A stretch of DNA of 35,782 nt from Bdellovibrionales bacterium (GCA_018266335.1 JAFEAR010000243.1:1-35782); one strand, 5' to 3'; counted from the stretch's first letter, positions 7,387 to 14,993 are shown. The notes: generated by a model from the letters alone, not told the origin. Numbers and translations are program-made.

Positions 7387-8481
7387 TCAGACTCCCGTTT
7401 GCTTACTTCTTTTGATCATGAAGTCCACGGCGTCGTTGGCATTAATAACGCTAATCTCGATGTCGGGGTGCGCGTTTTGGAAGACGCGGAATACCTCATC
7501 TACGAAGCCCTGGCCGACGGTTTTAACTCTCTTGAAATTGAGAATAATAAACTTGAACTTATCTAGTCCCGAAAGAATTCGCTTTGCCTGTGAACGTGAA
7601 ACATAAGTTTCACCCTCGGTTAGGCCGAGCTCAACGGCGACATGGGTCTTTGAAAAGGAAAAGTCTTCAGGTGAGGTATATCGTTTGAAGACTTCGTCTC
7701 GTGTGCGGCTAGAGGTTAGTGAAATATCCATCCGCACTCGAGTCCCGGCTTTGTCCTCCTCCTCACCAAGTAACCAGTCTTCCTCGGTATTGATTCGCCC
7801 AAAAAGCAAACCATTGGCGACTAGTAAAAATTCATCGAATACTCGTGACGTGAAGAATATCCCTTCGCCTGTGTGCCTCGTGTGATCTGTTGTTAGTTTT
7901 CCTTTGCTTAGATGCAGAACGGCTTCTTTGAGAGTCGGAAGGCCCAGGGTATCTTTCAATTTTTTAAAGATTCCGATGCCGTTGTCACTAACCACGATGT
8001 TTAGTTTTCCGTCTTCGATCCAGTAGTTCACTCGGAGCTCGGTGGCCGAAGAGTGGTCTTTCACGTTGTTCACCATTTCGGTGAATCCATACTCCGCGAT
8101 TTCTCGGATGTTCTGCGGGAGGGCCCCTAACTCCTTTTTAAGGGTTGAGTCCCATATGTCCTGTTCGCTTAACTCTTTGGTGACAGCATAACGCCATTCA
8201 CCCTGCGCCACTGCGAGAGGTCTGCCTTGGATGGTGATTGTTGATTTGTTCGTCCCAACTTTTGGAGTCGAGAGTCGAGCCTGCTCTGGTGCTGCGTTTA
8301 GGTAGTACGCAGTACTCCGAGTATTGCCTTCCTTTCGGAGAACCCCAGCGGCGACTAATTGTGCCACGTGTTTTTGAATGGCTTGCGGAGTCAGGTTGAA
8401 ATGCGCTGCTGTATTTTTGATTAGGGCGTAGGGGTTTTTTGCGACTTCAGCCAGAATGTACGCTTTTATATCGCCCGTCAT
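7387..8481 (-). CDS. wHTH - GHKL ATPase - STAS-like (DUF4325-type) regulator
   Basis: A 364-residue three-part protein. Residues 1-65 form a winged helix (IKNTAAHFNLTPQAIQKHVA as helix-turn-helix, AGVLRKEG as wing). Residues ~120-255 are a GHKL/histidine-kinase-type ATPase fold: FTEMVNNVKDHS as the N box (E135, N138/N139), VSDNGIGI as the G1 box, HTGEGIFF as the G2 box and GTRVRM near 246. Residues ~270-364 resemble the STAS-like DUF4325 domain. No phospho-acceptor His domain or sensor is present, so it is not a normal sensor kinase; a nucleotide-dependent DNA-binding switch or anti-sigma-like partner is more likely. The ATG at 8481 has AAGGGGG six bases upstream. GTTGTTAATG half sites surround the promoter and one contains the start codon, which predicts autoregulation. 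It is cargo of the integrative element. Confidence 0.85.
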   Translation of the reverse strand: MTGDIKAYILAEVAKNPYALIKNTAAHFNLTPQAIQKHVAQLVAAGVLRKEGNTRSTAYYLNAAPEQARLSTPKVGTNKSTITIQGRPLAVAQGEWRYAVTKELSEQDIWDSTLKKELGALPQNIREIAEYGFTEMVNNVKDHSSATELRVNYWIEDGKLNIVVSDNGIGIFKKLKDTLGLPTLKEAVLHLSKGKLTTDHTRHTGEGIFFTSRVFDEFLLVANGLLFGRINTEEDWLLGEEEDKAGTRVRMDISLTSSRTRDEVFKRYTSPEDFSFSKTHVAVELGLTEGETYVSRSQAKRILSGLDKFKFIILNFKRVKTVGQGFVDEVFRVFQNAHPDIEISVINANDAVDFMIKRSKQTGV

Positions 8482-8598
8482 TAACAACCCCCTTAGTTGT
8501 TAATGTGGGCATTAACAACCTTTTAATGGCATTTAACTACTATTAACAACTATTTGCAACTAGCAGTTGTTAATGTTTGGTGGGTTAAGTTGTTAAAA
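8479..8598 (-). promoter_or_regulatory. operator array of six GTTGTTAATG-like sites
   Basis: Ten-base sites: CATTAACAAC 8479-8488, GTTGTTAATG 8496-8505, CATTAACAAC 8510-8519, TATTAACAAC 8541-8550, GTTGTTAATG 8566-8575 and GTTGTTAAAA 8589-8598. The second and third form a perfect palindrome with a 4-nt spacer (8496-8519). The first overlaps the start codon and spacer of the GHKL-domain gene, and the fourth lies between that gene's -10 and -35 boxes. The likely ligand is the wHTH of the same gene; this is inferred. Confidence 0.75.
8531..8559 (-). promoter_or_regulatory. promoter of the GHKL-domain gene
   Basis: TTGCAA (8554-8559) and TTAAAT (8531-8536) on the minus strand are separated by 17 bp, and the start codon lies 50 nt downstream. 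Operator-like half sites sit upstream, within the spacer and downstream of this promoter, as expected for a repressed gene. Confidence 0.55.
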
Positions 8599-8652
8599 GT
8601 TGTAAAATGCCGATTGTTACGACGTTTTGGGTACAAGGAGATGGGCTAAATG

Positions 8653-8680
8653 AGGGGGCTCGAGCTGACTCTAGCCCCCT
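8653..8680 (-). terminator. hairpin after the 197-aa gene
   Basis: An 8-bp perfect stem (AGGGGGCT / AGCCCCCT) with a 12-nt loop begins 5 nt after the stop codon of the 197-residue gene on the minus strand. No clear T tract follows, so it may be a weak terminator or only protect the 3' end. It separates that gene from the regulated promoter downstream. Confidence 0.45.
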
Positions 8681-8685
8681 AAAGA

Positions 8686-9279
8686 TCAGGAAGACGCTTC
8701 TTCTGCGGAAGCCTTCAAAATTTCTCCGATCTTCCCGCGGATTCCAGGTTCGCCCTCATTTTTAAAATATGGATCGTACATGGTCTCGATGGCTTCGCCG
8801 ACCACTTCGCAGAATGCTTCGTGAAATTTGGGCAATCCCTTGTGCACTCGAATTCTGAGTCCCGCCTTGGCTTCGATAAGGGGTTTGCGTGAGAGTGATT
8901 CTACTTTGTGATCATGCTCATGGAATCCAAACATTGAGTTATCTTGGTGGAAAACACCGTGTTCCCTGCGCTCGATAAGCAAAAGCCGAAATCCTTGCTC
9001 CTCGAACTCATCCCATGCCACGACTAGAGAATTCTTGAGCCCGTGTGATCGGAAGTCTTCGACGTTAACGTCTACTACGCCATGACTTTCCGGCGTTTCT
9101 TCAACGGGGCATTCAAAAGGGATACAAATACCCGCGTCCTGGTAAAACTTTTCAAGTTTCTTAATGTCGGACGAGATTCCGTTCAGAGCCTCTTGAAACG
9201 CGATGAAGTTGGGAGCGGTCCTGGACATGATGTTGTCGAGGTGGAACGAATTGAACTGTTGATTTTGTAATGAAGACAT
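8686..9279 (-). CDS. hypothetical protein, cargo of the integrative element
   Basis: A 197-residue soluble protein that I do not recognise. It has no signal peptide or membrane segment. The N-terminal third is probably helical (residues ~25-50, FQEALNGISSDIKKLEKFYQ). The middle has alternating strand-like stretches (SHGVVDVNVEDF, NSLVVAWDEF, FRLLLIERRE) and a His-rich HGVFHQ...FGFHEHDHK patch that could bind metal. The C-terminus is helical and charged. The open frame extends upstream to 9354, but the ATG at 9279 has AGGAG at 5-nt spacing and is the better start. It is in the same direction as the other element genes but has its own hairpin downstream and about 350 bp of non-coding DNA upstream, so it is probably a separate unit. 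Function is unknown. Confidence 0.75.
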   Translation of the reverse strand: MSSLQNQQFNSFHLDNIMSRTAPNFIAFQEALNGISSDIKKLEKFYQDAGICIPFECPVEETPESHGVVDVNVEDFRSHGLKNSLVVAWDEFEEQGFRLLLIERREHGVFHQDNSMFGFHEHDHKVESLSRKPLIEAKAGLRIRVHKGLPKFHEAFCEVVGEAIETMYDPYFKNEGEPGIRGKIGEILKASAEEASS

Positions 9280-9628
9280 AGGTTCTCCTGAGAAATAAAA
9301 TGCGATTCGATTGTTCCCATTCAAGGTTCGGAGTCCACTCAAGGATTGGCCCAATCAAGGGCTAGGGCTATGTGCCTAACACGATCGTCTGAGTCAATGT
9401 CCAACGATGCGGAAAGAGCGCTTCTGCAGGCATCATCGTCGATGTGGGGTCCGAAGAAAAATTGGTCGAATCGGATGTAGCCAACGTGTAGCCAAAAAGT
9501 AGCCAACTAGAACGATGCGCCGAAATTTCGGGAAATTTCGACGCTCGGAAATCCGGTGAGTTTCCGGTTTATAGGTATCTGAGCTTGTTTGGGTTTGGGG
9601 CCGAAGCCCCTTTGGTGCGATCTAAAAT
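9280..9628. other. 349-bp non-coding right end of the element
   Basis: No gene seen. It contains the upstream region of the 197-aa gene, the right-end arm-site module (9474-9532), a second GAAATTTCG copy at 9532-9540, a CGGAAA/TTTCCG inverted repeat (about 9546-9566) and then the right attachment core. Confidence 0.6.
9474..9532. repeat. right-end integrase/excisionase arm-site module
   Basis: Three GTAGCC repeats begin at 9477, 9488 and 9499, exactly 11 bp apart, so they lie on one face of the helix. After 16 nt comes CGAAATTTCGG (9521-9531), the same spacing as in the left-end module. This is what arm-type integrase or excisionase binding sites would look like; binding itself is inferred. 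Confidence 0.65.
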
Positions 9629-9644
9629 TGGGGTGATTGACGGG
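9624..9644. repeat. right attachment-site core within tRNA-His
   Basis: A 21-bp copy identical to 5443-5463. It covers the end of the T stem, the acceptor 3' strand, C73 and CCA of tRNA-His plus five bases beyond, so insertion leaves the tRNA whole. Confidence 0.9.
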
Positions 9645-9706
9645 GGTCGAACCCGCGACATCCAGAATCACAATCTGGCGCTCTAACCAACTGAGCTACA
9701 ACCACC
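9629..9706 (-). tRNA. tRNA-His (anticodon GTG)
   Basis: The minus strand folds as a complete tRNA: acceptor GTGGTTG/CAATCAC, D stem GCTC/GAGC, anticodon stem CCAGA/TCTGG with loop TTGTGAT giving anticodon GTG, T stem GCGGG/CCCGT with loop TTCGACC, discriminator C73 and an encoded CCA. The extra G at position -1, paired with C73, is the identity mark of tRNA-His. It lies 59 nt after cysS on the same strand with no visible terminator between, so carD, cysS and the tRNA may share a transcript. It is the integration site of the element. Confidence 0.97.
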
Positions 9707-9765
9707 ATGCTGTAGGTCGAACGGGGGCGAGAATGCCTCTTTTGCCGGGTTAAATCAAGACTCAA

Positions 9766-11214
9766 TCAGGCCCGAGGGGCCATGGACCAGGTGCTACCGT
9801 CGGGTCCATCCATCACTTGAATGCCCTGCTTTTCGAGCTCCTGCCGGAGTCGGTCGGATTCGGCAAAGTTCTTCTGGGCCCGCGCTTCTTCGCGATTTTT
9901 TAGCTGGGACTCAATCTGGGCCGAAAACTCCTCGGTCACTCCCATTCGTTTCAATCGGCGCGCTTTAATGTTGGCTAGAGCTTGGAGGGGCTCTTCGCTC
10001 ACTAGACCGAGAGCCTGTTCGAGGGTCTTTAGGCCTTCTCCCCAGGCCAGCCAGTTTGCCGGTGCGGCATCTTTAAAGCAGCTACGAATCCCCTTGAGAG
10101 CTAGGCCCAGGGCCTTCGCCGAGCCGAAATCGTCGAAGAGGGCTTGGTCCATGTCGTGTTTGAGGCTTTTGAGTTCGGGTTGGGTAACGTCGCCGGTGGC
10201 ACCATAAGATTCTACGAACTTTAATTTTGCGGTGTAGAGACGGGTTAGGAGTCCCTCGGTACGCAAGATAACTTCTTCCGTAAAATCGAGCGGGCCACGG
10301 TAGTGATTTTGATACATCATCAGGCGCAGAACTTCTGGGCCGTATTCTTCCAAGAATTTTTGGGTGGTTACAATGTTACCCAACGACTTGGACATTTTCT
10401 CGCGGGCGAAGGTCAGCATTCCCCCGTGTAGCCAGTAGGGCGCGAGGGGCTTGCCCGTGAGCGCTTCGCTCTGGGCAATTTCGTTTTCATGGTGAGGAAA
10501 AATGAGGTCCAAGCCACCCATGTGGATGTCGAGGCCCTCGGGAAAACATTTATGAATCATGGCGGAGCACTCAATGTGCCATCCGGGGCGTCCCTCTCCC
10601 CAGGGACTTTCCCAGGAGGGCTCGCCGGGTTTCGCGGCTTTCCAGAGGGCGAAGTCGAGCGGGTCCTCTTTAGTTTCGCCCGGCTCAATGCGGGTCCCGG
10701 CCAGGAGGTCGTCGGTTTTGCGCTTAGAAAGTTTGCCGTAGCTGGCAAACTGTTTCACGCGGAAATATACGTCCTGGCCAAAAGGAGTTTCGGCTGCGTA
10801 AGCGGTGCCCTTCTCTATAAGCCCGCGCGACATCTCGATCATTTCGGCGATGTACTCGGTCGCTTTGGGCATGATGGAAGGAGTTAAATTGCGAATTTGC
10901 TTTTGCTCGTTGGCGTAAGCTTCCGTAAAAAATTCGGCCACGGCCTGCGAGGTGCGCCCCGTTTCGTTGGCCAGTTTGATGATCTTGTCATCGACGTCTG
11001 TGATGTTGCGTGCATACCGGACTTCATAACCGGCGTATTTAAGCACCCGCACCACCAGGTCTCCGAAGAGCGAGGTTCTCGCATTACCAACGTGGGTAAG
11101 TCCGTAAACCGTGGGGCCGCAGGCGTAAATATTCACGCGGCCCGGCTGTAGGGTTTGAAGGGTTTCTCGCTTGCCCGAGAGGGTGTTGAAAACCTTAATT
11201 TCAGGCAAGGACAT
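9766..11214 (-). CDS. cysS: cysteinyl-tRNA synthetase
   Basis: Charges tRNA-Cys; class I synthetase, 482 residues, close to the usual length of about 460-480. The HIGH-equivalent is HVGN (41-44) and KMSKS is at 273-277. The zinc ligands expected for CysS are visible: C32 in YACGPTVYG, the Cys of WHIECSAM and the HHENE motif. The C-terminal anticodon-binding part ends QEKGIQVMDGPDGSTW-like, as in other CysS proteins. It starts 18 nt after carD on the same strand, so the two are probably one operon. Confidence 0.97.
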   Translation of the reverse strand: MSLPEIKVFNTLSGKRETLQTLQPGRVNIYACGPTVYGLTHVGNARTSLFGDLVVRVLKYAGYEVRYARNITDVDDKIIKLANETGRTSQAVAEFFTEAYANEQKQIRNLTPSIMPKATEYIAEMIEMSRGLIEKGTAYAAETPFGQDVYFRVKQFASYGKLSKRKTDDLLAGTRIEPGETKEDPLDFALWKAAKPGEPSWESPWGEGRPGWHIECSAMIHKCFPEGLDIHMGGLDLIFPHHENEIAQSEALTGKPLAPYWLHGGMLTFAREKMSKSLGNIVTTQKFLEEYGPEVLRLMMYQNHYRGPLDFTEEVILRTEGLLTRLYTAKLKFVESYGATGDVTQPELKSLKHDMDQALFDDFGSAKALGLALKGIRSCFKDAAPANWLAWGEGLKTLEQALGLVSEEPLQALANIKARRLKRMGVTEEFSAQIESQLKNREEARAQKNFAESDRLRQELEKQGIQVMDGPDGSTWSMAPRA

Positions 11215-11232
11215 GAAAAAACCGACGGAGAA

Positions 11233-11727
11233 TCAGTTACGGGTTTCGAAAATCTGCCGAAGCTCGTTTTCGATAATGTCTTCGCGGGTTTGCTGAGCCA
11301 GCGAGAGTTCCTTAATTAAAAGGCTCTTGGCAGTGTCCAGCATTTTGCGTTCGCCGAAGCTCAGATCTTTATCGAGCTTCAGGCGGTAGAGGTCGCGCAA
11401 AACTTCGGCGATTTCGTAGACGCTACCCGTTTTAATCTTCTCCATGTACTCACGGTACCGGCGATTCCAGGTTTGGTTGTCCACGATAATTTCCTTAGTT
11501 TTCAAGATCTTGTAGATCTTGGGAACGTCTTTTTTGGCAATGATGGCGCGTAGGCCGACATCTTTGACTTTGTCCGTGGGGATCAAAATCGTGCTGCCGC
11601 TCTCTAGGAGCTGAAGAATGTAAAAGTATTTTTTGCGACCGCCGATGTCCTTTTCTTGGACACCGCGAACAACGCCCACTCCATGGGAAGGATAAACTGC
11701 GTTGTCACCGACTTTAAAGATGGCCAA
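11233..11727 (-). CDS. CarD/CdnL family transcription factor
   Basis: A 164-residue protein with an N-terminal Tudor-like RNA-polymerase-interaction domain (FKVGDNAVYPSHGVGVV at the start, YFYILQLLESGSTILIPTDK) and a C-terminal helical DNA-binding domain (NQTWNRRYREYMEKI, DLSFGERKMLDTAKSLL with the Trp of the family). CdnL/CarD proteins bind RNA polymerase beta and stabilise open complexes, especially at rRNA promoters. The start is TTG, with GAGAGG eight bases upstream; there is no ATG in position. It is transcribed towards cysS and is divergent from maf. Confidence 0.93.
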   Translation of the reverse strand: MAIFKVGDNAVYPSHGVGVVRGVQEKDIGGRKKYFYILQLLESGSTILIPTDKVKDVGLRAIIAKKDVPKIYKILKTKEIIVDNQTWNRRYREYMEKIKTGSVYEIAEVLRDLYRLKLDKDLSFGERKMLDTAKSLLIKELSLAQQTREDIIENELRQIFETRN

Positions 11728-11888
11728 ACTAGGTACCTCTCGTCCGTTGAAAGTTACTTTTGACCTATTCCCGAAGGCCCATCGTGGGTTATTCCGGTCA
11801 AAGGGTCCTCAAATCAAACAACTCATCATCGCCAACACAGCAGATTCAAGGTAAGCCTCAAATTGCTCGCGGAGTGTAGCATAAGTGC

Positions 11889-12506
11889 ATGTATAGAGAC
11901 AAGATTTATCTGGCTTCCCAGTCACCTCGGCGCAGGGAATTGATCTCCTATCTTTTTGAAACTCCACAGGTTCTTAGTGTTTCTTTTGATGAGCCTGAAG
12001 GTGGAAAAGAGTCGTCTCTTTCTTACTTAGAAAAATGTGTAGGCCTTAAGTGGACCCAAGCTTCGGCTGTTTGGCGTGGCTTTGTCGCCGGCCAAAAAGA
12101 GGCGCAGTCTTCGGGATTGCTCGTTGCTGACACCATTGTGTCTATTGGTGGTCACGTTTTGGGGAAGCCCAAAAATCGTTTCCACGCAGAATCCATGCTT
12201 GCTTCTATGGCCGGCAAAACTCACTCTGTGTTTACGGGGTTTCAACTTGGCAGGGCTTCGGGGCCGGCGACTTTTCGGGATAGCGGCTTAGTGGTTGTGG
12301 AGAGTCGGGTAAAATTCCGTAGCTTATCGGCGAAGCAAATTCGGGCCTACGTGGAGACTCGCGAGCCCATGGACAAGGCGGGAGCCTATGGTCTTCAGGA
12401 GCGAGGGCTCTTGTTGGTAGAGAGAGTTTCGGGGCCCTATTCGAACGTCATTGGTTTACCGATCGAGCGCCTGCGGAAAGCTGCAGCCGAGCTGCATTTT
12501 GCATGA
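11889..12506 (+). CDS. maf: Maf family nucleotide pyrophosphatase
   Basis: A 205-residue Maf protein that hydrolyses non-canonical or modified nucleoside triphosphates to monophosphates. The family motifs are present: LASQSPRRREL at the N-terminus, VADTIVSIGG with the catalytic Asp, LGKPKN, THSVFTGF and EPMDKAGAYGLQ. The last motif is the common bacterial signature near the C-terminus. The final four bases overlap yggS (ATGA), so the two genes are coupled. The 160-bp gap to carD must hold both divergent promoters. Confidence 0.93.
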   Translation: MYRDKIYLASQSPRRRELISYLFETPQVLSVSFDEPEGGKESSLSYLEKCVGLKWTQASAVWRGFVAGQKEAQSSGLLVADTIVSIGGHVLGKPKNRFHAESMLASMAGKTHSVFTGFQLGRASGPATFRDSGLVVVESRVKFRSLSAKQIRAYVETREPMDKAGAYGLQERGLLLVERVSGPYSNVIGLPIERLRKAAAELHFA

Positions 12507-13171
12507 GCGAGCTTGAAGGCGTTTTGGAGCGCATTCAGCGGGCTTGTTTGCGCGCTTCGCGCCGTCCTGCCGACGTGAACTTGTTGCCCGTGTCTAAGGG
12601 GCAGGATCTGGATTCCATCCGGGCTTTTCTGGGGCAAGCTCGGGCCCCTCAGCGTTTAGGCGAAAATTACTTAGAAGAGTTGGTGTCCAAGCGAACGGCG
12701 TTGGGTTCTGCCGTAGAGTGGCACTACCTGGGAAGACTGCAGAGCCGTAAGGTGTTGGATCTTTGTGCGAGCGTCGACGTCATTCATACGGTGTCGCGCG
12801 ATAAAGAAATCAAGCTCCTCGCCGAAGCTCCGCGTTGTCCGGATTTTTTTATTCAGGTCAACGTGTCGGGCGAGGCGCAGAAAAATGGCTGCTCGCCCGC
12901 CGCCCTACCCCCTCTATTGGAAAGCATTGAGGCTCTGGGGCTGACGAAGCGAGTTCGGGGCCTTATGGCGCTTCCTGCCTCCCTTGAGGAAATTGGCGAG
13001 ACTTCTTTGCGTAAAGAGTTTGGGTGTCTGCGCGAGCTGCGCGATCGGCTTTTGCCGGGCAAAGCTTTGAGTATGGGAATGAGCGCGGACTTTGAACTAG
13101 CTATCGCCGAAGGCGCTGATTGGATTCGTCTGGGTACGATCTTGTTTGGACAGCGAAAGCGCCAGCGCTAG
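12503..13171 (+). CDS. yggS: YggS/PLPBP family PLP-binding protein
   Basis: A 222-residue single-domain PLP homeostasis protein of the alanine-racemase N-terminal fold. K32 in PVSKGQ is the expected PLP lysine; LGENYLEEL, EWHYLGRLQSRK, IQVNVSGEAQKNGC, RGLMALP, LSMGMSADFELAIAEGADW and RLGTILFG are all family motifs. It handles PLP balance and is not a racemase. It overlaps maf by four bases. Its stop codon overlaps that of the convergent glycosyltransferase gene: CTAG at 13168-13171 is used as a stop on both strands. Confidence 0.95.
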   Translation: MSELEGVLERIQRACLRASRRPADVNLLPVSKGQDLDSIRAFLGQARAPQRLGENYLEELVSKRTALGSAVEWHYLGRLQSRKVLDLCASVDVIHTVSRDKEIKLLAEAPRCPDFFIQVNVSGEAQKNGCSPAALPPLLESIEALGLTKRVRGLMALPASLEEIGETSLRKEFGCLRELRDRLLPGKALSMGMSADFELAIAEGADWIRLGTILFGQRKRQR

Positions 13172-13917
13172 GCGTTTTTGCGCGTGCGGAGGTGATAGTC
13201 TCCGCGCGAAAGCCAGCGCTCGATAAAACAGTACAGAACGATGAATAGGTAGCGGGAGCCCATTTCTTTAATTTTAAATTTTGCCACGCCGGTTTTACGG
13301 TTTGTCCAGTCGTTGGGAACAACCGTATAGCTATAACCGCGGACAATAGCCTTAAGCGGAATTTCTACGGTGAGGTTGAAGTGGGCACTGAGAAAAGGCC
13401 GCACTCCCTCAAGGGCACGGCGGGAGTAAAGCTTAAAGGCGTTGGTGATGTCGTTGTAGCGGAGGCCAAAGAGAATCTGCACGAAGAGATTGGCCAGGCG
13501 GTTCATAATGAGTTTGATGCGGGGATAGTCGATAATCTTTGCCCCCTTCATAAAGCGGGAGCCAAAAACGCAATCGACTTTTTCCTTTTCCATGGTGCGG
13601 AAATACCGAATGAGGTCCTTGGGGGAGTCAGAAGCGTCGGCCATGTACACGGCTACGCAGTCGCCCGTGAAGTTTTCGAGTCCGCGGCGCACGGCAAAAC
13701 CAAAACCATTCGGCGGGGTGTTGTTAATGTACCGAATCGACGGCGTCTGGCCGGAGAGACGGCGTAAAATTTCTTCAGTGCGGTCGGCGGAGTTATCGTT
13801 GATAACTAAAATTTCGTGCGAAATTTGAGCGGCGGTTAGCTGTGCGTGCAAATCGGAAACGGTTTGCTCGATGCAACCTTCTTCGTTGTGGGCGGGAATA
13901 ACGACCGAAAGCTTCAT
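13168..13917 (-). CDS. family 2 glycosyltransferase, DPM1-like
   Basis: A 249-residue GT-A fold glycosyltransferase. [17 protein letters not shown] opens the nucleotide-binding domain, followed by [13 protein letters not shown] and then [13 protein letters not shown] (DxSD as the metal-site motif) and [11 protein letters not shown]. These are the motifs of dolichyl- or polyprenyl-phosphate sugar synthases, which charge a lipid carrier with a sugar on the cytoplasmic side of the membrane. No C-terminal membrane pair is present. Downstream of the two SDR genes and the GT-C genes on the minus strand, it fits a role in making lipid-linked sugar donors for the GT-C enzymes; the exact sugar is not readable. 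Its start overlaps the stop of the next gene. Confidence 0.88.
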   Translation of the reverse strand: MKLSVVIPAHNEEGCIEQTVSDLHAQLTAAQISHEILVINDNSADRTEEILRRLSGQTPSIRYINNTPPNGFGFAVRRGLENFTGDCVAVYMADASDSPKDLIRYFRTMEKEKVDCVFGSRFMKGAKIIDYPRIKLIMNRLANLFVQILFGLRYNDITNAFKLYSRRALEGVRPFLSAHFNLTVEIPLKAIVRGYSYTVVPNDWTNRKTGVAKFKIKEMGSRYLFIVLYCFIERWLSRGDYHLRTRKNA

Positions 13918-14984
13918 GAGTGTTTTTGGCGTTCAATCGTGGCTTCGACGATTTCTTTGAGGATGGTGTTGAGGTCATATTTGTAGGACCACTGGGGATA
14001 GTCGCGCTGGAATTTGCGCACGTCACTAATCCACCAAATATGGTCGCCGGAGCGGTTTTGATCGGAAACGCTATAGGGAAGTTTTTTACCTGTAAGTTTT
14101 TCGATGGAGGCAATGGCCTCAAGCACCGAGCAGTTGCTGTGGCGAGAGCCGCCCATATTATAAACGGCTCCGGGGATGGGTTTTTGAAAGTAGTGCCAGA
14201 AGGCATTCACTAAATCGTGCGAGTGAATGTTGTCGCGCACCTGCTTACCTTTGTACCCGAAAATTGTGTACTCCTTACCTGCCACGCCACATTTAACGAG
14301 GTACGCAAGGAATCCATGGAGCTCGGCGCCGGAGTGTGCGGGGCCCGTAAGACATCCTCCGCGGAAGGTTCCGGTGTTCATTCCAAAGTAGCGACCATAC
14401 TCTTGTGCCAACACGTCGGCGGCCACTTTGCTGGCTCCGAAAATGCTGTGTTTCGATTGGTCGATACTCATGGTTTCGTCGATGCCGTGCTGAGCCCAAG
14501 GGTGGCTCGGATCCAGTTCCCAGCGAGTTTCTTTTTCGATCAGTTTCAAATCGTTGGGGGTGTCACCGTAAACTTTGTTGGTCGAGGTAAAAATGAAGGG
14601 CGCTTGCGGGCAGAATTGCCGGGCGGCCTCGAGCATCACTAGGGTGCCCTGGGCATTCACTGAGAAATCTGTGAAGGGTTCTCGCGCTGCCCAATCGTGG
14701 CTCGGTTGAGCGGCCGTATGAATGACGACCGAGATTTTTCCGCGGTACTTCTGGAAAAGTTTGAAGACGGCGGCTTGGTCTCGAATGTCGGCGGCGTTCG
14801 CCGTAAAGTTTTTGAGGGTCTTCTGAAGCTGCTGAGTGTTCCATTCGGTCGAGGCTTCGGGACCGAAGAAGTACTGGCGCATGTTATTGTCGATGCCGAC
14901 AATTTCGAGGCCCTTCTCGTGAAAAAATTTAGCGGTTTCGCTGCCGATGAGGCCCGAGGATCCGGTGACAATGGCTACAGACAT
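13914..14984 (-). CDS. CDP-paratose-2-epimerase-like SDR with a Tyr-to-Phe active site
   Basis: A 356-residue extended short-chain dehydrogenase/reductase. The NAD-binding GSSGLIGSE motif is at the N-terminus, and [10 protein letters not shown] and [12 protein letters not shown] resemble the TyvE/CDP-tyvelose epimerase branch. The catalytic YxxxK is changed: F182-G-A-S-K186 (codon TTC at 14439-14441), so the proton-relaying Tyr is missing while the Lys remains. It overlaps the glycosyltransferase gene by four bases and follows a second SDR of the same branch by 9 nt. It could be inactive, binding only, or use another residue. Sugar nucleotide and product are not determined. Confidence 0.85.
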   Translation of the reverse strand: MSVAIVTGSSGLIGSETAKFFHEKGLEIVGIDNNMRQYFFGPEASTEWNTQQLQKTLKNFTANAADIRDQAAVFKLFQKYRGKISVVIHTAAQPSHDWAAREPFTDFSVNAQGTLVMLEAARQFCPQAPFIFTSTNKVYGDTPNDLKLIEKETRWELDPSHPWAQHGIDETMSIDQSKHSIFGASKVAADVLAQEYGRYFGMNTGTFRGGCLTGPAHSGAELHGFLAYLVKCGVAGKEYTIFGYKGKQVRDNIHSHDLVNAFWHYFQKPIPGAVYNMGGSRHSNCSVLEAIASIEKLTGKKLPYSVSDQNRSGDHIWWISDVRKFQRDYPQWSYKYDLNTILKEIVEATIERQKHS

Positions 14985-14993
14985 ATTGATTCC

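Larger units (their letters stand above)
5443..9644. mobile_element. integrative element inserted in the tRNA-His 3' end
   Basis: The outer limits are two identical 21-bp direct repeats at 5443-5463 and 9624-9644. The right copy is the intact 3' end of tRNA-His (minus strand, CCA included), and the left copy is the fragment displaced by insertion. Between them lie, all on the minus strand, a tyrosine integrase (nearest the left end), an excisionase-like protein, a wHTH/GHKL/STAS-like protein and an orphan protein. No replication, conjugation or phage structural genes are present, so this is a minimal integrative island, or a satellite relying on another element to move. Matching sets of GTAGCC and CGAAATTTCGG motifs lie inside both ends. 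Confidence 0.9.

Noticed and set aside
11757..11804. TTTGACC/GGTCAAA inverted repeat between carD and maf
   Set aside because: Seven-base arms with a 30-base gap; too weak alone to call an operator, though it lies in the shared promoter region.
13168..13171. shared stop CTAG of yggS and the glycosyltransferase gene
   Set aside because: A neat convergent overlap, but common in compact genomes and of no clear function.
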